This document shows positions 13,000 to 32,242 of a stretch of DNA of 64,000 nucleotides, one piece after another. The notes beneath the pieces are model-generated. The model was not told the origin of the DNA, made no database searches, and worked only from the letters and a program-made list of their open reading frames with translations. How positions within the stretch are numbered: the first letter of the stretch is position 1; every line of letters starts with the position of its first letter. This stretch comes from Anisakis pegreffii (Eukaryota > Nematoda > Chromadorea > Rhabditida > Anisakidae): the NCBI GenBank assembly GCA_035041965.1, contig JAPYMA010000969.1, positions 62,001 through 126,000 on the forward strand, in the 5' to 3' direction. Both the position numbers and the translations under genes were made by a program.

Positions 13000-14692
13000 A
13001 TACAAATTGCTCACCGAAATATATTCGCTTCACCCATCTGAATATATGATCCTTCGATCACAATCTCCATCGAAAATGAGCTTTTTCAAAACACTTCTGA
13101 GGGATCCGTTCTTTTCCTAGCGATTGCACTTTGCAGAGTGACTTATTGCCCAGAAAATCTTTTAGAGGAGTCCATTTCACTCAGGATCGTTTATATTCAA
13201 GAAAAGCTTAATTTCAAGGGATGTAAATTATAAAATATAAAAGGACAAAAGCACTCCGTATTATACATCAATTCATTTAATGCCAAAATCATTCTGATGA
13301 TCAAATGTGGAAAATCATTGATCCGGATTCATTCTTCTTATATCATGTGTATGCATCGTGAAATCCGTTTGTTTGTATGATATAATGCAGTCACTGAAAC
13401 GATTAAATGCTCCTCGATCATACATAATCTTGTATCATCTGACTAATTTGTTCAACTTTATCCATATAAAATGTTATTATGGAATTTACACCTACATTCA
13501 AACTCGTCATCATATAATTCAATTTTCCTACTTCATTTAAACTATTTAAGCAAATTTGTCAGCTCTGATTTGAATAAACACTAACGATAAGTTATCCGAA
13601 TTTTAAAAAAAATCAGTTCAGTATTTGCTTCGAGCTGAAGTGTTGAGAATCGAACCGACAAGGTCTGCTGCCGTGTACATGAATGATGATAGATAGAAAA
13701 TACAGCTCAGACACAATGCGATGTGATATAACTTTTTCCTTTCGGCTTTACAACAAACGACAGCTGATGCAAGATGAATTGTTCCGTTAAGAAACGTGAC
13801 TCACCCATTGCTCTTATGATCTGGCTGATTAGTCACGAGATTATCATTGTTGTTGCACTTCAATTATCATCTCCTACCTTTTCATTCTGACTTTAAGCTG
13901 ACTTAACCGTTCTTCTCAGAAATCTTTAGTTTTCAGGCTAACTTTTCAAAACGGAATTCGATTTTGAATTTTTTTCTGCAAAATTTTTGTTTCAGCTATA
14001 AATGAATTCGATTTTGATAACACATCAAATAGAACTAATAGAATTGATCCCATACTTAACTCCATCTGAGCGTTTCATTTCGAGCAAAATTCGAATTTGC
14101 CAGCTTCAACATACTGCCTAACCGTTCTACCAACTGTGGAAAAGTCAAGTTTCTGAAGCAATCTGAGCACTCGTCAATGAGTTTCATAACTGATTTACAA
14201 TGTAGAACCAATTAAAATTCTGAGATGAAGTAGAAGCAGCTGAAAGTTGATTGCAAGCGAATGGTATCCACTTTGCATTGCGGAGAAACAAACGTGAATT
14301 CCTAAAAGTTGGAAGGGAATTGGATTGTGAGTTGAGGATCACTGAAAGTTTGGTCGGTTTGTACTCTAGAATCGTACTCAAAGATTTCATCGGACAATTT
14401 TGGAACTTCTAATGAATCACCACATTGTTACAACACCTCATGGGAACACATGTTACGAAGTCCGCGTTATAAAAGTCGATCACTGTAATTATCGCTTCAT
14501 TCAGATACAAACTTTCTTTCGAAATGGTCAAAACTAGTAGGTTTTATTACTGGTTTAGTTGAACTTCGATTGTTTGTGTTGTCGTTTTTAAAAACTGTGG
14601 AGACTGCAAGCCTATGGCTTGTAATTGATATTTTACTGTACTCGTTCAGTTTTCACAGCTTTTGCAATGAAAACGTTTTATTAGAGGTAGAT
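13000..14692. other. Intergenic region between the two collagens
   Basis: It contains the 3' UTR of collagen A, with AATAAA at 13573-13578, and the probable promoter of collagen B. No further Gly-X-Y exon and no other convincing coding exon was seen. Confidence 0.55.
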
Positions 14693-16437
14693 ATGGCAGT
14701 ATCGGTTTTCGCAACTTTACTGGGCTTATTCATGATCGCTGGAATAGTAGAAGGTGATGATCCCAGTCCAAAGTTAGATTCGCTGACTGGTCGTGTCAAC
14801 GATATTGAACGAGTTAGTTGTGTGCAATTACAGTTCTACCGTTCTTTTACATCAAAAATCATCCAAATTTTGAATTTATTTCACCTAAATTATCTGGAAT
14901 AATTGATGAAGAGAAAGACAACAAGTTCAAATTGATAAATTTATGGAACTTTTCAAATCAAACTGAGCAGTGAGTTTTAGCGTCTCGATAAAATGGCCGA
15001 ACAACTGCGAATGTTTGAGGACAATTTACGAGTAGTACGTGCTGGTTTGTGACCATACATTTGTGTTTTTATTCTATGTGACGAGTGATATCATTTGAAT
15101 ATACCAGTAAATTTCAATACTTCGAAAAAATCAACTGAAAAGGAATACGGAGAAATGATTGAGTGCTTTCTTCAATATGATGTGTATTTCTTGGTATCAG
15201 GAGTTTGATTAAAGTGTATAAGTATGATAATATTTTAATTCAGAAAGATGCCAGAATTGCCTTCAAGGTCCAATATGTCCTATAGGTGTGCCCGGCCGTC
15301 AAGGAATGCCCGGCATGCCCGGTACTGCTATCCATCCACTCTTTGTTCACGAATTGCAACTAATTGCATAGAATCTGATAATGAGCATTTGTTCATTGAT
15401 CGAATTGATCACTTTGAATTTTTTAGTTTGGAAACTTTTCTGCAACTTTTTCTTTTCAGAACAGAAGCTCATTGCAGTTGTGTACGTGTTTTTGCTCACA
15501 TAAATAATCTTTTAAAACTGAAAATTCTACTCGAAATATGTATAATGAAATTTCATAACATTGTTACATTATAGGCCCAAGTGGACTACCAGGTATGCCA
15601 GGTAGAAAAGGCGAAGCATTCGGTGAGTACTATGCAAATTCATTGGTGAATTTGATTGATGATATTACCATTTTTGTTAGCTCTAATGAGCATCCTATCG
15701 ATTTCATTTGACTTTGTCACATCTATCACGAAAAGCCGGCATAAATAAATGATGTGAATTGAGAGAAGAGAATGCGTGAATAAATTTAAAATGATCATGC
15801 GATGGACCGCTGGTGCACCGGGGTCATGCTTTGCTTTGAGAATTCAAACAACTTCGAGGCAGCGTGTTTGATTCCACGTCGATCCAAAATCTTTGCTAGA
15901 TTTCGATATCGTTGTTCAAAGAAATTGAAGAACAGAGAGAAAATGAACAAGGATCATAAACGTATTGTAAGCGAACGATGAAGTTTTGTGCAATTTCTAT
16001 CAACAGTTCCAGCTATTTTAGACTATTTGTAAGAGTCACTGAATGAATGGAGTATATTATGTTAGTATATTTTGAAGCTTATCTTGAGCAATCAATCGAA
16101 ACGTGCGATCGGAAAGGTTCAGATAGTTCTTTTAATTTGGTTATGATGCTTGATTGTTATGCTTGATTGATTGTTTTCGTGATGGCACATAGCTTGAAAC
16201 AGGCTAACAGTGTGGTACTTTGGTGGATGCAGAGTAGATTTCTGTAAGGTGTTCGCTTTGAATTATGCTAGCAATCAGTGAAAACAAATTTTAGAGTGGG
16301 AGAACTCGGGAGAATTTTGTTTGGTGATAATCGGCGACAGTTGTCCGAATGGTTTCGTATCGAACCAAAATTACAATCGTCAACTGCGATCATCTATTCC
16401 AACTTCGACTCTCAACTATCGTTCTTGTTGCAAATAA
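14693..16437 (+). CDS. Mini-collagen with CCK C-terminal domain (collagen B)
   Basis: Exons 14693-14812, 14981-15044, 15244-15321, 15575-15622 and 16295-16437 join in frame to 150 residues. Order: signal peptide (MAVSVFATLLGLFMIAGIVEG), a clear heptad coiled coil (LDSLTGRVNDIER then RLDKMAEQLRMFEDNLRVV), a cysteine knot-like RCQNCLQGPICPI, only about ten Gly-X-Y triplets, then a 45-residue tail with FCLVIIGDSCPNGF and a final SCCK-stop. Intron phases (0, then 1) match collagen A, and the tail shares its C-x6/7-C-P-x-x-F and terminal CCK pattern, so the two are tandem paralogues. The coiled coil plus cysteines suggests disulphide-linked trimers. The last intron (15623-16294) carries a SINE-like repeat. 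An unseen extra Gly-X-Y exon is possible, but phases do not require one. Confidence 0.78.
15730..16000 (+). mobile_element. tRNA-derived SINE-like element, copy 1
   Basis: Diverged copy of the element at 32243-32540, same orientation, in the last intron of collagen B. It starts near AAAAGCCGGCATAAA. TGGTGCACCGG at 15811-15821 fits the pol III A box with one mismatch, and GTTTGATTCC at 15866-15875 resembles a B box. The spacing is 55 bases. Ends are approximate. Confidence 0.6.
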
Positions 16438-17357
16438 CCAATCGCCGTGCGATACACTATCTTACGATTAGATACACTTCACACACACACACACATTTCG
16501 TGCTCAACGATACGTTTCGTGCATTTTGTATTTATTGCTGATGAGTTATCTATCTGATTGTCATTTGTTAACTGTTAACTGCTCTGATCACGTGTCATAA
16601 TCATGCTATTTCACTGAACAGTTGATTGATTCTTTTGTTGAGCATTATTCAGTGGATTGTGAGATTCACGATCGTTGTTTCATCATGATTCTGTAGCGAT
16701 CCGATGATAAAACTGAACTGTCTCGGACTGATTGCAAAGATATGAATGCAAAATTGAGATCAGTTGTTTTCATTTTCATAAAGAACCGATTCAATTATAT
16801 CCTGATTGGACAAGGACCGATTCAATCACTTATCGCTTGAAATTATTCAACAATTAATTGAGTCATTAAAGTTTAGCTTGAATGAAACCGACCGATACCA
16901 AAAAAGTATTCATCACTTAAATAACGTCGATGAAGCAACTATAATACTCGTCAGATAAGATGACTAATAAATGATTGAATTGATTTATTTCTCAAAATCA
17001 TGATTTGAGTCAGCATGTGAGCGCTATGAGAAATAGCAATAATAGAATGCCACTAGCAGAATCAGTAAAACGATTTATTGTTATTTGCATCAATATTATA
17101 AACATGATTATTCTCATCAATATTGTTATAATACATTCGAATGAAGATCACATATTACTGCTGATAATTAACAAATCGATAATCGACGGACCCACACAAC
17201 AATTTCGAACTGATAAACCTTTGCGATGTATCATTCATTGCCGTTCGTCCACGCAAATTACACCCTTCCCGCTGGATAGACGAACGAAACAGGCGAATGC
17301 TTCATTCGCAAACACTCGAATGCGAAAGAATCAGTAGAATATGAATCGATGGATCCA
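16438..17357. other. Region between convergent collagen B and SMAD genes
   Basis: It holds the 3' ends of two converging genes. A (CA)n run lies at 16480-16494 and AATAAA at 16966-16971. No gene is seen. Confidence 0.5.
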
Positions 17358-23519
<6,162 letters not shown>

Positions 23520-24259
23520 CTAACGCTTCTAATGATCATTAAAAAATCAATCACGATCAACGAATCGAACAAAGTTAATTTAATTAAGCAGCTGATACAA
23601 TCCAATGATGATATCGACAATAATTTCAACACGCTACTATTGGAAAACAGTGAACAATGTTCGATTTCACGATGAAATATGTGTCAAATACCTACAAAAG
23701 TGACTGAGCACAAAATAATCTCACGATCATGCATCAAAACATGACTTCAAGCATAAAAGAGTTAATTCATTCGAATCACAAGAGAAATGCATATCGACTT
23801 GAAAGGATCACAATGGAACAGCATCACAACAGAGAATTATAATGTTGCTTTTCCAGAATGCGAACGGAACATGATTAAATTGAAGCATTTGGTTATGAAT
23901 TACAAACATTAACCAATGATCAACAGTTGATATCAATCAGGAACAATATCAAGAAGATCATAAACTCGTATCGTATATTCAAAAGATCAGAATTAAAACA
24001 CGTGATGATATGTTTCAACGAAGCTAGGCAATAGTAGTGTTGATTTGGTTGAAGCGAACTGATAAACGATCGTAGTGATTGAAATGAGAGAAAATTTTGA
24101 TAGTGATACATAGATAGATACGTTGCCGACGATGCATTTACACGCAATCATATTCACCAAATAAAATTGAATCATCTATATTAGCGTTTAAAAGAACGTG
24201 CGGCACGACCCGATGATTATGTGACGTATTAAATGAGGCATTATAATTACAATACCTGT

Positions 24260-24340
24260 AATAATATTATTAATAATAATAACAATGATAATAATAAAAA
24301 GCAACAATAATAATAATAACAATATTAGTAATGGCAATAT
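24260..24340. repeat. AAT-rich microsatellite
   Basis: Imperfect runs of AAT/ATA with interruptions by AAC and GCA. Confidence 0.8.
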
Positions 24341-25273
24341 TATAAATGGAACTGATGAGAACGACAACAATAATACAAGAGGCTGTGTGGTACTAAACTA
24401 AACAAATCAAGTTCAGTGTTTTGAAAGGAGAAATAAATGAGATGCAAACAAATTGATTATGTGAACTAAATTTAGCTGGGAACAGGTGTTGGTGATGGAT
24501 GTATAAGCAAGCGAATGGATGTTAAGAGCATTGTTTTGTTTTATTTAACTTCTTTATTGTGTTGTTGTGAGAGTGCATCTTAACGTTACATTCTCAGATT
24601 TAGTACTGACTTATCGCAACAATAAATTACTACTTTACATTCTTTATTTTATACTCTTCATTACATCTTATTTCATATAGCACTTTCTTTCAGCCACAAT
24701 TGAGATATATTCTCATCGAGTGGAAAATGAACACGAAGCAGTCAGTCATTTTTCATGGAATATTTCCTTAAAATGAGTTTGATTCTGGATGATTTTCTCA
24801 TAAACAAAATTAACACGTCGTCAGTCGTCACATCATCGACTAGGAATAATTTGATTTCTCATTGCCAGAATGAATTGCGAAATGGTGCAGAGAACTGATA
24901 ATGGGAAATTCAGTGATGATTTTATAATGAGGATAACGATGAATAAATTTTATGACGAAATTGAATATTTTAGAAAGTGATGATTCACTGATCATTTATG
25001 GTAATGAAAAATTATTGAAATGCTGCGATACGTGGGCTGAAAAGACGAGGAGGAATCGTTGAAGAAACTGATTAAAGACTGATTAGGATGAGTAGTGATT
25101 TTCAAGCTTTCACGGTTTCATAGCCCAATTTGACTGTAGGGCAGAGCATCACTTCACTCTCACCAGCAATCCATGTGGCCATATTTCCCCTCTCATTTGC
25201 CAATTCATTACAGCTTAGGATGACAATCAAGAAACTGTACGAGGTTTCCTGTCAAAAATCCATCGATTGATTT

Positions 25274-25311
25274 AATGGAATCACTTCATTCTCTACGGAA
25301 GTGATTCCATT
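25274..25311. repeat. Perfect 14-bp hairpin
   Basis: AATGGAATCACTTC at 25274-25287 is the exact reverse complement of 25298-25311, with a 10-base loop between them. Confidence 0.7.
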
Positions 25312-25417
25312 GATTATGCGTTCAACTTTGAAAATATCATTGGACATTTATAAAGGAAATGAATCAACAATGAACTGCCAACCTTCTCAATTCCCTCTCA
25401 CTGACACCTTATAATTT

Positions 25418-25454
25418 TCTCTTCCCCTCCAGCCTCCCTCCCCTTCCCCTCCCC
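25418..25454. repeat. Homopyrimidine tract
   Basis: A C/T run broken only by one AG, of the CTTCCCCTCC / CTCCCCTTCCCCTCCCC type. Such tracts can form triplex DNA. Confidence 0.65.
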
Positions 25455-26929
25455 AAGGAAGAATTCCGACCCGTATAAAACTATTAACATGAGGTGGAGC
25501 AAAAAAAGAATGTTTTGAAGAAAAGATTCCGTTTGGGAAATTATGATCAAAAAGCGGAATGAACGATTGCAATAAATGGTTCAATGACGGATGCTAATTT
25601 GAGCGATATTAATCTATTATATACGATCGATGTATTGATAAATCAGAACAGAAAGAAAAAACTGACGCTGATAATTTTTTTGAAAAAAATTTTTTGAAAG
25701 AATTTTTGGAATTCTTTAATCAATTCAATTCCTAAACAGAGAGAAGAATAGCTGTGTAACGTTTCAGAAACAAATGAATAACGACAAACAACAACGGAAA
25801 TGACGAATTTCAAAATGAACATTTACGACGGGGATGGGATGTGTAAATATTTGGATAAATAATGTGTGATATTAATGCGTTATGAATTGATGTTTATCAT
25901 TTCGCGTAGTGACATCATAACTGCACAATGATTATTTATAATGATGAATTGAATAATTCTGAGAGAGGCGCTTGGAAAATGAACGAAAGAGATATTAGAA
26001 AAAGTTGGATTTCAACAAGTTTTCTGGACGATGAGAAAATAGCAAACAAATCTAGCGATAAGCTCATTGCTTGAGATGTTTTACACTTTAAATAATGAAA
26101 TCAGCTCAGTTTGTTTCAAAGTATCAACGCTTTACAGGCTGCACTGAGAAACCCTAGCCATGAATTAGAGACGCTCAATGGATTCACTCATTAAAAAACG
26201 TTACAGATGAAACAGTTGTGTTGACAAAAGTTTACGGAAACGCAAATTTTTCAGAACACTTCATTAAAACCAGTAAACGAGAGGATATAAGTAAACGCTA
26301 TGAAAAGAGGACAGATCGAGTAAGAACAAGCGAAAGAAACTGAAAATGAAAGCGTAAGAAAAATTGGCAAATCAATGGCAAGCTTTGATGAGTATTTGAA
26401 CAAATGTTCAGTGACTTCTGATCGTGAGTGAATCAGCGGATGTTTTCTGGGAATGGTTACCTCTTGTATCTGAAGCTGGCCAAGGTCACCAGAATGAACA
26501 CTGAAGTGAATTTCTCATTAGTTGGCATTTAAATCAAAAGCAAATTCTAACGTTTAAACATCAGAAGAAACCGAGTTGATCTTTTTCTTCAGATGAACGT
26601 TAAAATACTTTTTTGAGAGTTCAATTGTGAAATTGAGTGCGGAACTGATAAAGGTGATGATGCGCTGTGCACGTCGAAGGAAATAAATACATCTTCATGA
26701 CGGTCATCTTCGATCGTTCGCCAATCAAATTCGTCATAAAGCGATAACTGAAAATGGTGAGTAAATTGAAAGGCATTCAGCGATTTTAAAGTGGAGCATA
26801 AAAACCGAATGTCACTCTTTTGAATGCATATCTGCTCGTTTTGACTGCAATTTATGAAAGACAGTCATTGTTTCAAAGCGGCAAATTGAGTTGATTTGGA
26901 GCTAGCGGATGGTTGGGTGACAAAACAGT

Positions 26930-27100
26930 GACGAACCGAGTTCAGTACGGTGTGTTCCCGTAAACGCGGGGAATTCTTGAGAAGTGAAGTCTCGCCGAAG
27001 GTTACCTCGCGACTTCCCTAATTAACCATTCATTGCAGGGAAGTCCTTTGTGGAGGTTCTCATGAGTTTATGAAAGGGGATTGGTCCAAATTCTGAGCAC
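26930..27100. repeat. GC-rich patch of unknown origin
   Basis: It contains CCCGTAAACGCGGGG and a GACTTCCC ... GGGAAGTC inverted repeat, unlike the AT-rich flanks. Possibly a decayed mobile element; no coding frame. Confidence 0.35.
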
Positions 27101-30100
27101 TAGTCTGAGAAGATCAACAGCTTGACTTACTTCTGTGAAAAACCAAGAAAAGAGAACAGATCCTTAGTTTGTGCTGTTATCATTTAAAGGAAAGATGAAA
27201 CACATCAAATGAATGGGGTGAGAAACACATCAGATGAATCACAAAAAATCATAAAAATGATCGATATTATTGATTGATGGAATGATTCAATAAGCAATCA
27301 ATTCAGTCACCAGTTATAGAACAGAAGGGATGCTGCATTCGTTTTTGTTCTGAATGTAAAAATTTGTTTGACAATATAAAATTAGTAGGAAACTGATCAT
27401 GTCAACAGCAACTTCATGCAAGCAAATTCAGTTGTTAATGCTACTGTCAACTTCCTTATCAGATCTTGTTATCTAATGAAAGCATAAAATTTCTTTCGAT
27501 GATTTATTCTACCGTTTTGTGCTTCTGTTAGCTAGATTTTATGATCAAAGAGCTGTCTGTCCTTTCCACCGCTCGAACTGCACAATCCGAATCAAGGTGA
27601 TCAGTGTTCGATACGCACTTAGATGTGACTGAATTTTGATTTCGGTTATGAAATCGACGTATCATTTTTTAATGACACTTTATCAGTTTGAATGAGTTTT
27701 TGCTTTAACGGTACAAAAGCATCCAATATAGTTCCTGAATGCAATTATTCGGCAGATGAATATTGTTCGTCAATTGAATTCGGTCACTGCTTTGAACTTA
27801 AAGGCAGTGATGTACGCAGAAAAATTGTTCGATAGAGTACACATTTTCAGTCGATCGTTCCGAAACATAAACGCGGTAATGAGAATGTTTATCAGTAACA
27901 TCTTCGGAAGATTCGAAGAGTGAAGACTCCAGTTTTTACTACCTCGGCCACTGATCAGTGCGCTTGTGTTCGTTCTCTCATCTTGAGACGATCACGAAAA
28001 ATGAATGTGATTACGAATGTGGGTAACATTAATATGTACATACATTTATATGAATATAAGGCAGTAGCGAGCAGCTTTAATAACCGACCGAACTTTTTAA
28101 GAAAACTCTGACATAGACTTCATAAGAACGAGACACTGCTAGCTCTAGTTGATAAGCGCATACAAGGCTAGAGAATGTATTTCTCAGGACAAATTCGAAC
28201 AGAATTCAACATTAAATTGTGCACTTCATCATACTTCATGAGCATTTTCCATTGTGCTTAGCTGCTCAAAACTGCGCTCGTGATGGCAGACGGGGAACGG
28301 CTAGTATGAATATTACTTGCGCAAATAATTGATTTATTGGAAAGATGAATTGTTTGACTGAATTTGAAATGGGAGCACAACGAGTTTAGAAAGAGATGTT
28401 CATTGATTGACTGTGCTCATAAACAGAGGATCAACGTGGAATACAAACCATGCTAATGATAATAATAATGCAATAGCAGTAATAGCAAGCAAAAATAATA
28501 ACATGAAGGAAGCAATAATAAATTTTCGAGAAAACACCTGCTCACGAGAGGTGAGCATGTTAGAAAATTGTTGATGCATGAACAGTAATGGTTGTGGTGG
28601 ATGAGATGTGCACGAAAGGTTTTAAGCAAAGATTAACACCTAATGAACCGCTTAAGATGCCCGCGAAAAAAAGTCAACAAAAGATGAAACAAGATAAACA
28701 TGTAGAAGCGCATGAGTTTGTTGTCTTGGGGAATGAATGAATCGACTATAGACTTAAAATTGCATTAATTGTTGTTGATGTAATTAACGAGAATCACGGC
28801 AATTTTCAGCAGCGCGTAGTGGCGAGAAGTGAAATAACGACGAGGGTTTTAGTTCAATACATTCACATTGGATTCATCCCGAAAATTCACATCAATCGCT
28901 TCAACTCCCCACAAGTCGGAAACAGACGATTTGATGCCTAGCGTAATTTTGCACTGAACCTCAAGCTCTAGCAGACCAGCTGAGCTTGGGAACAAATTTC
29001 TTTCACGTTTTTCGTTAATAAGTTGAACGAATATGGCGTACGATTTTCGTGAAGTCTGATTGAGGTTTATTGGGAAAGTGCTGGCTGTTTCGGAGTGATC
29101 AGTTCAAAAAGAACCGAGTTATCTTCTCAGCAAATCCTCATAGAACATTTGAAAGAAAGAAATGTTTGCTCAAATTTAGGCAAAACTTTCAGGAGCTAAA
29201 ATTTTGAACGGAAAAAACAACTTCAAACAAACAAAAAAAATTCAAAAACGTCAGCAAAAAATGAAATTCTATTTGATGATTCAAATCAGAACGAAAGATA
29301 ATTTGAATATTGAAAGAACAACGCACATAATCCAGCCGTCATCCATCCATTGTGCATTATCATCATCAATCCAATCCAATACATGTTCAGTAGTTTAACG
29401 ACGTTGTGTTGATGATGTAATAAATGAATGCTCATTACAGTTGTATGAAGACAGCAGAACAGAGTTAGTTAGTAGTTGGTTGAAGTGAAGTGCTATCGTT
29501 GCACTACTAATCAACATACCACAGCAAATCACATCGATCAATCAATATTTCATTCGCCAGTATTACATCTTTTTACATTGTTTTACATTTCCATTTTGTG
29601 ATTTCGTATGTTTTTAGGTGCACATAAATGATCGGCAGCCATGTAGAAGGCAATCAGAATGCTCGAATCTTTTTAGAATTCAGTAATTTCATCGAAAGTT
29701 ACATAGCATTCGTAAGTACTCAGTGTTGGTGAAGACTCCGTAAACGTTGCAGATAAAACAGCTCCATACTACAACAAGTATGCAACTATTTTCCTGAAAT
29801 TTAAAACTCCAGCTGCCTTAAAGCACGCACCTATAACCGTGGCTGAGCATATCTCCAGTGAATATAGCTTGTGATATTCGGCAGTAATAAAGTTGTGCTT
29901 TCATTTGCGAGAGGTCAACTGAGAAAATATCATCACTGCGCAATTGATAATGAAAACTGATGAAGGCAACCAATCTTGAGAGTATAACTTTGAGCTCATT
30001 TCTATTCATAATGCTTCTAGATTCCAAATTAAGAATCTCATGCGAATAGTCTTTCGTAATCTGATTTGTAAAATCTCTTATGCGATACAATGAGAGATTT

Positions 30101-32242
30101 TACGACCTTGAACGGCTGGTTGATTTCATAAATTGAGTTTTCTTTCTCAGTTACTTAGAAACATGCAAAATTGTTAAAAGAGGGACACAAACGACGACTC
30201 AAAATTTGCCTCGGTTAATAAGTACTCAATCGCATGGAAAACATTCAATTGTTAATTCCAAAAGTTGATCGAGTTGTCTATTTGAGGATATTGTTGATAA
30301 AAATTTCAGTACGCATTCATATTTTTCATGTTCAATTCATAAAAATTACGCATATGAACCATTAGATGATAATTCAGAATGTGACTACACGATATCGATG
30401 AATAAAAGTTATCTAATTTGAAGAATAAAAGTTTCTGATCATCCCTCATACACGTCAATAATTTAGAATAACTGTGCGTTAATCTTCTCGTAGCGTAAGA
30501 GATAGATAATCCGCTGCATTTGAGAACACACGTCAAATTAACTCTTCTTCGATATAATCATTAACCACCTCCATTGATTATCTCAAAAATCGAACGAAAA
30601 CGTTCATCTTCACTTCTTTTTCCGTTCCCCATCTAATCGCTGAGTGAATGCCTCAGTAAATATTGTTGCACCATTCGGTTTCGAATCTGAATTTGGCTAA
30701 TTGTAAGATCTGGCTTATTTCTGAGTGAAGGAATTAATTGCACAGTGATCCGTTTCGGAATTTTTGGAATCACCAATTCCGCAAATTTGACTTGTACAGT
30801 TTTTACGCCGAATGATCCTCCCAGTCAATAGTTCTCCACAATTTTCCCAGTTTGGCTCGGACGCTAAAAGCTATTGACGTATTATAACTCTTAGTTTAGT
30901 TAGAGTTTAATGCGTGTTAAACATAGCGATCATAAAATATACAATACATATATAACACAATTATCGATCACAATCGTAGTTTATTTGGTTTGCTTAATGT
31001 ATTCTCAAAATAATCCAACCACAAATTCCGATCTAACAAAAAAAGAACACCTGGAAATAGAGCACACCGAAAGAATGCGTGATATTTGTTGATAAGAGCA
31101 TGACGAAGCGGAACGAAACTGCCGTGTACAACACGACGAGCGGCTAACTCAGTTCGATAATCACATTCAAAACACGTGAAGAATGAACCATTAAAATGAC
31201 TGCTGCTGCTGTATCTATGTGTTCGATGAAAATCGCCGTATCTATTGCGCATATATTCGAGTATAACTAACACTAAAAATATGATTTTTTGATGAAATTA
31301 CATTAGTTCGATCATATTTTATTTCGTTCTATCGCATATTACATTACGTTATGTTATTATAATCACAAGCCCTACAGTTGCCTAATATCACCGTTTAGCT
31401 AACACGCACTGTTCAAACTGTACATCGGATTTATATCTCTCATTCGATGCTGTCTGCTGTATCTTTACTAGATTATTTTCGTATATTTCTATGAGAAGAA
31501 GCATTCAGTAAAGCATCACACCATACACTACCTTAATCACTATTTCATCATCTGATCTGTGTGCATTTTTAGTCTGTTATACGCCTCTGTGTATTTATTT
31601 ACATTTGTTATTTTTATAATATGTAATATTAAATATTATAATGAATACGTCATCTCATATAAGCTTTGTGCAATTGATAGAATATCGATGTAAAGGTGGA
31701 GGAGAAGGAGAGCACATAGCATATAACAAAGCGTTAACATTGACAACAATGGGCTAACTGAAAAAAACAACATTCTCTTTACATTATATTCGATATCAAT
31801 AAATTTATTTGATAGATTAACAAGGGGCTAAATTCAAATAATCACGATTAGATGTTGATTTATGAAGCGAAATGACGCACAGAGATTAGTGGCTGTGACG
31901 GAATTAAACACTGATAATGAAATCACAAAGCAATTAGCGTTCACTGCAGTCAATCAAAAATTCCTCAGTCCAGCAGTCACAACAACACGAGCTGATTATA
32001 ATTATCAGTGCGTCCAAGACGCGACGAAAGAGTGCTCTTACAGTGAGGAAATTCTGTACATTCCGTATCAACATCACAATGTACACATACGTCGAATTGC
32101 ACTCTGCATTTTTTTCGATCGAAATTTCAACCGTGAATATTTTAATGGATCCGTTCATAAATTTCAGTTCAGATTAAATTCTTGTTCTACACGCATTCAT
32201 TCAACTATGATTAGGATGAATCACTCGGCTGCTGATCAATAG

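Noticed and set aside
13640..13690. GGTTCGATTC on the minus strand resembling a tRNA B box
   Set aside because: No acceptor stem, anticodon arm or A box at proper distance could be found.
15808..15830. Gly-X-Y-like GGT GCA CCG GGG in collagen B's last intron
   Set aside because: It is the A-box region of the SINE-like repeat, shared with the copy at 32.3 kb, and has no splice acceptor.
17005..17337. Plus-strand open frame of 110 codons
   Set aside because: It lies in the 3' flank of the SMAD gene, with no family match and no splice context.
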